Shown piece after piece: positions 61,899-64,000 of a stretch of 64,000 nucleotides of DNA. The number at the start of each line of letters is the position of its first letter. The first letter of the stretch is position 1. The notes below the pieces were generated by a model, which was given only the letters and a program-made list of their open reading frames with translations, was not told the origin of the DNA and searched no databases. The translations under genes and the position numbers were made by a program. Origin of the DNA: Opitutia bacterium (GTDB lineage Bacteria; Verrucomicrobiota; Verrucomicrobiia; Opitutales; Opitutaceae); contig PLMW01000028.1 of the NCBI GenBank assembly GCA_003142615.1, positions 1-64,000 of the forward strand, written 5' to 3'.

Positions 61899-62972
61899 TT
61901 ATTGAGTCTCCTTGGGGCAGGCCTCGTCATTGAGATGGCATGCCACCAGATGATCGCCGGTCTGGCCGGCTGCTTCACCGATGGCGGGTTTCAATTCAGG
62001 CCGGTGTTGCTGGCACGGTGCGAAGCACTGCGGGCAGCGCGGATGGAAGGCGCAGCCGGACGGCAGGCTGCCCGGATCAGCTGCTTCGCCTATAATCTCA
62101 AAATTCATGCGCTGGTCGGGATCGGGCCTGGGCACGGCCGAATGCAACGCCCTGGTGTAGGGATGCCGGGGATCCTTAAACAGCGCGGCCGTCGTCCCAA
62201 GTTCGACGATGCGGCCGGCATACATCACGGCCACGCGGTCGCAGACATGACGGATGACGTCGAGGTTGTGGGCGACAAAGATGCAGGTGAGTTTGAACTC
62301 CTCCTGCAGATCCTTCAACAGGTTGAGGACCTGAGCCTGCACGGATACGTCAAGGGCTGACACGGCCTCATCGGCCACGACCAGGGATGGGCGCATGATG
62401 AGGGCCCGGGCGATGCCGATGCGCTGGCGCTGGCCGCCGGAAAACGCATGGGGATAGCGCGTGCGGTGCTCGGGTTTCAGTCCAATTTTCAGGAGCATGT
62501 CAGCCACGCGGTCATCGAGCTCGGCGCCCTTGGCCAGCTGATGGATGATCAGCGGCTCGCCGACGATCTGGCTCACGGTCATGCGCGGATTGAGCGACGA
62601 GTAGGGATCCTGAAAGATCAACTGCATGGCCGGACGCAGCGGTTTGAGGGCGCGGTCGGAAAGCCTGGCAAGGTCCACCCTCCGGCCGTTGGTGCGGAAC
62701 CAAACCTCGCCGGCGGTGGGGGTGAGCGCCCGCAGAATGCAGCGGGCAACCGTGGTCTTACCCGAGCCGGACTCGCCCACCAGTCCGAGCGTTTCGCCCG
62801 GATGCAGGTCAAAGCTCAGGTCATTCACCACACAAATGGTGCCGGCCGCCTTTTGCAGAAAGCCCCGGCTGCGGACGGGAAAATGCTTGCTGAGGTGCCG
62901 CACGCTGAGCAGGGGCTCCTGGGCGTCACCGGGAGACATGGCAGGACCAGGAGCGGAAACGGACAGACTCAT
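61899..62972 (-). CDS. Oligopeptide/dipeptide ABC transporter ATPase, OppF/DppF type
   Basis: The 357-aa protein has LGLVGESGSGKTTVARCIL (Walker A), AFSGGQRQRIGIARAL (ABC signature) and LVVADEAVSALDVSVQAQ (Walker B). A C-terminal Cys-containing module with GCAFHPRCPQCFAPC is the OppD/F-type end, which binds an iron-sulfur cluster in some members. Its ATG overlaps the stop of the upstream ATPase by four bases. It powers uptake of peptides or related solutes together with its partner; the permease and binding-protein genes are outside the window. Confidence 0.95.
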   Translation of the reverse strand: MSLSVSAPGPAMSPGDAQEPLLSVRHLSKHFPVRSRGFLQKAAGTICVVNDLSFDLHPGETLGLVGESGSGKTTVARCILRALTPTAGEVWFRTNGRRVDLARLSDRALKPLRPAMQLIFQDPYSSLNPRMTVSQIVGEPLIIHQLAKGAELDDRVADMLLKIGLKPEHRTRYPHAFSGGQRQRIGIARALIMRPSLVVADEAVSALDVSVQAQVLNLLKDLQEEFKLTCIFVAHNLDVIRHVCDRVAVMYAGRIVELGTTAALFKDPRHPYTRALHSAVPRPDPDQRMNFEIIGEAADPGSLPSGCAFHPRCPQCFAPCQQHRPELKPAIGEAAGQTGDHLVACHLNDEACPKETQ

Positions 62973-63988
62973 GGGAGTTCACCCTGCATGTTATTTCCGA
63001 CCGCAATCTCCTCCGCCCGGACACAGGCTACGGAATGACCCGGGGCGAGCGAGCGCAGCGCCGGGGCGCCGCCGATATCGCAGAGGCCGGTCCTGGCGTG
63101 CGGGCACCGGGGATGAAAGCCGCAGCCGGTGGGGATGGCGGTGAGCGACGGCACGGCCCCGGGAATGGCGGCAAGGCGGTCGCCGGTGTTCAGACTCGGC
63201 AACGATCTGAGCAATCCTTGCGTATACGGGTGCCCGGGGCGTTTGAGGATGTCGCGCACATTCCCGTGTTCGACGATGCGGCCGAGATACATCACGGCGA
63301 TATCATCGGCGGTCTGCGCCACGACCCCGAGATCGTGAGTGATGAACAGCACCGAGCAACCGGTGTCACGCTGGAACGCCTTGATCAGGCCGAGAATCTG
63401 GGCCTGGGTGGTCACATCAAGCGCCGTGGTCGGCTCGTCGGCGATGAGCAGCTCCGGAGCGCAGACCAGCGCCATCGCGATGACAGCGCGCTGCCGCATG
63501 CCACCCGAGATCTCATGCGGAAACTGGTCGTAACGACGCTCCGGTGCGGCCACGCCAACCCTCCGCAGCATATCGATGCCCATGCGACGCGCCGCCGCCG
63601 TCGTGACCTCCCGGTGCAACAGGATGGCTTCGGAAATCTGGCTGCCAACCGTGTGCACGGGTGAGAGCGCTGTCATCGGCTCCTGGAAAATCATGCTCAC
63701 CAGCCCGCCGCGCACTTGGTAGAGCGGAGCGTCGCCCTCGTCGAGCGCGGTGATGTCGATGATACCGGCACGCCGGGAGTTAAGGACCATCCGGCCGCGG
63801 ACGATCCGGCCCGGGTTGGGAATAAGCCGGAGGATTGCATGGGCCGTGACCGATTTGCCACAGCCGGATTCCCCCACCAGCGCGAGCATACGGCCCCGCT
63901 TGATCGAGAACGACACGCCATCCACGGCGGGCAGCTCGCCTTGTTCGGTAAAAAAATGCGCATGGAGGTCCTCAACCGTGAGAAGCAC
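62969..63988 (-). CDS. Oligopeptide/dipeptide ABC transporter ATPase, OppD/DppD type, possibly cut by the window edge
   Basis: The frame gives 339 aa from a GTG at 63988 and stays open to the window edge, so the true start may lie outside. LALVGESGCGKSVTAHAIL is Walker A, EISGGMRQRAVIAMAL the ABC signature, LLIADEPTTALDVTTQAQ Walker B. The C-terminal module GCGFHPRCPHARTGLC matches the OppD type. It forms a heterodimer with the OppF-like protein, with which it is translationally coupled. Substrate class cannot be told from the ATPases alone. Confidence 0.93.
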   Translation of the reverse strand: MLLTVEDLHAHFFTEQGELPAVDGVSFSIKRGRMLALVGESGCGKSVTAHAILRLIPNPGRIVRGRMVLNSRRAGIIDITALDEGDAPLYQVRGGLVSMIFQEPMTALSPVHTVGSQISEAILLHREVTTAAARRMGIDMLRRVGVAAPERRYDQFPHEISGGMRQRAVIAMALVCAPELLIADEPTTALDVTTQAQILGLIKAFQRDTGCSVLFITHDLGVVAQTADDIAVMYLGRIVEHGNVRDILKRPGHPYTQGLLRSLPSLNTGDRLAAIPGAVPSLTAIPTGCGFHPRCPHARTGLCDIGGAPALRSLAPGHSVACVRAEEIAVGNNMQGELP

Positions 63989-64000
63989 CTCTCCATCGGT

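Overview
The window is GC-rich, densely coded bacterial chromosome. The gene set points to Verrucomicrobiota, most likely Opitutaceae. Supporting signs are the long IspG with a central extra domain, many GTG/TTG starts with weak Shine-Dalgarno sites, a complete mre/mrdA wall-elongation cluster, a Gram-negative-type envelope (RseP, Opp transporter, lipoprotein), and lineage-type proteins with acidic or RG-rich tails. The taxonomic call is inference; no rRNA is present.

Region 1 (1-33.6 kb) is a large surface-glycan locus. It opens with GDP-D-glycero-D-manno-heptose genes: the tail of an HddA-like kinase, HddC-like nucleotidyltransferase, GmhA-like isomerase and GmhB-like phosphatase. A transaldolase follows, then a rho-independent terminator. 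A large membrane protein lies antisense inside this set. Next come a lipoprotein, a 1313-aa glycosyltransferase with three catalytic domains, and a long same-strand run: sugar-nucleotide epimerases, four polyprenyl-phosphate-type GT2 enzymes (one of them on the minus strand at the far end), two methyltransferases, two very hydrophobic GT-C/YfhO-type proteins, an RmlD-like reductase, RmlB, RmlA and a GT4. A small S23-type four-helix-bundle gene sits between rmlB and rmlA and has heptanucleotide repeats on both sides. A minus-strand aminotransferase/epimerase pair and two more GT2 genes close the locus. Together these would make nucleotide sugars (heptose, dTDP-hexose, probably an amino sugar), load them onto polyprenyl phosphate, and assemble and decorate a surface polymer.

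Region 2 (33.6-50.8 kb) is housekeeping: an RG-rich lineage protein, tRNA-Leu(GAG), CysE, PyrD, an acidic-tailed protein, MreB-MreC-MreD-PBP2, a convergent MoxR/DUF58/transglutaminase operon, a beta-hydroxyacid dehydrogenase, a nucleoside phosphorylase, and a pterin-carbinolamine dehydratase.

Region 3 (50.8-57.3 kb) is the conserved uppS-cdsA-dxr-rseP-ispG run. It makes undecaprenyl phosphate, CDP-diacylglycerol and MEP-pathway isoprenoids, and so supplies the lipid carrier that region 1 consumes. Region 4 (57.3-64 kb) has a DnaA-box-bearing intergenic stretch, dnaA, xylose isomerase with a clear terminator, a DUF2937-like protein, a Dabb protein and two oligopeptide ABC ATPases running to the window edge.

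I saw no CRISPR array, transposase, integrase or phage gene. The least ordinary things are the heptamer repeats, including one set read through inside ispG; the S23 gene wedged into the rml genes; two SDR enzymes lacking the catalytic tyrosine; and the unusually rich polyprenyl-phosphate-sugar machinery.
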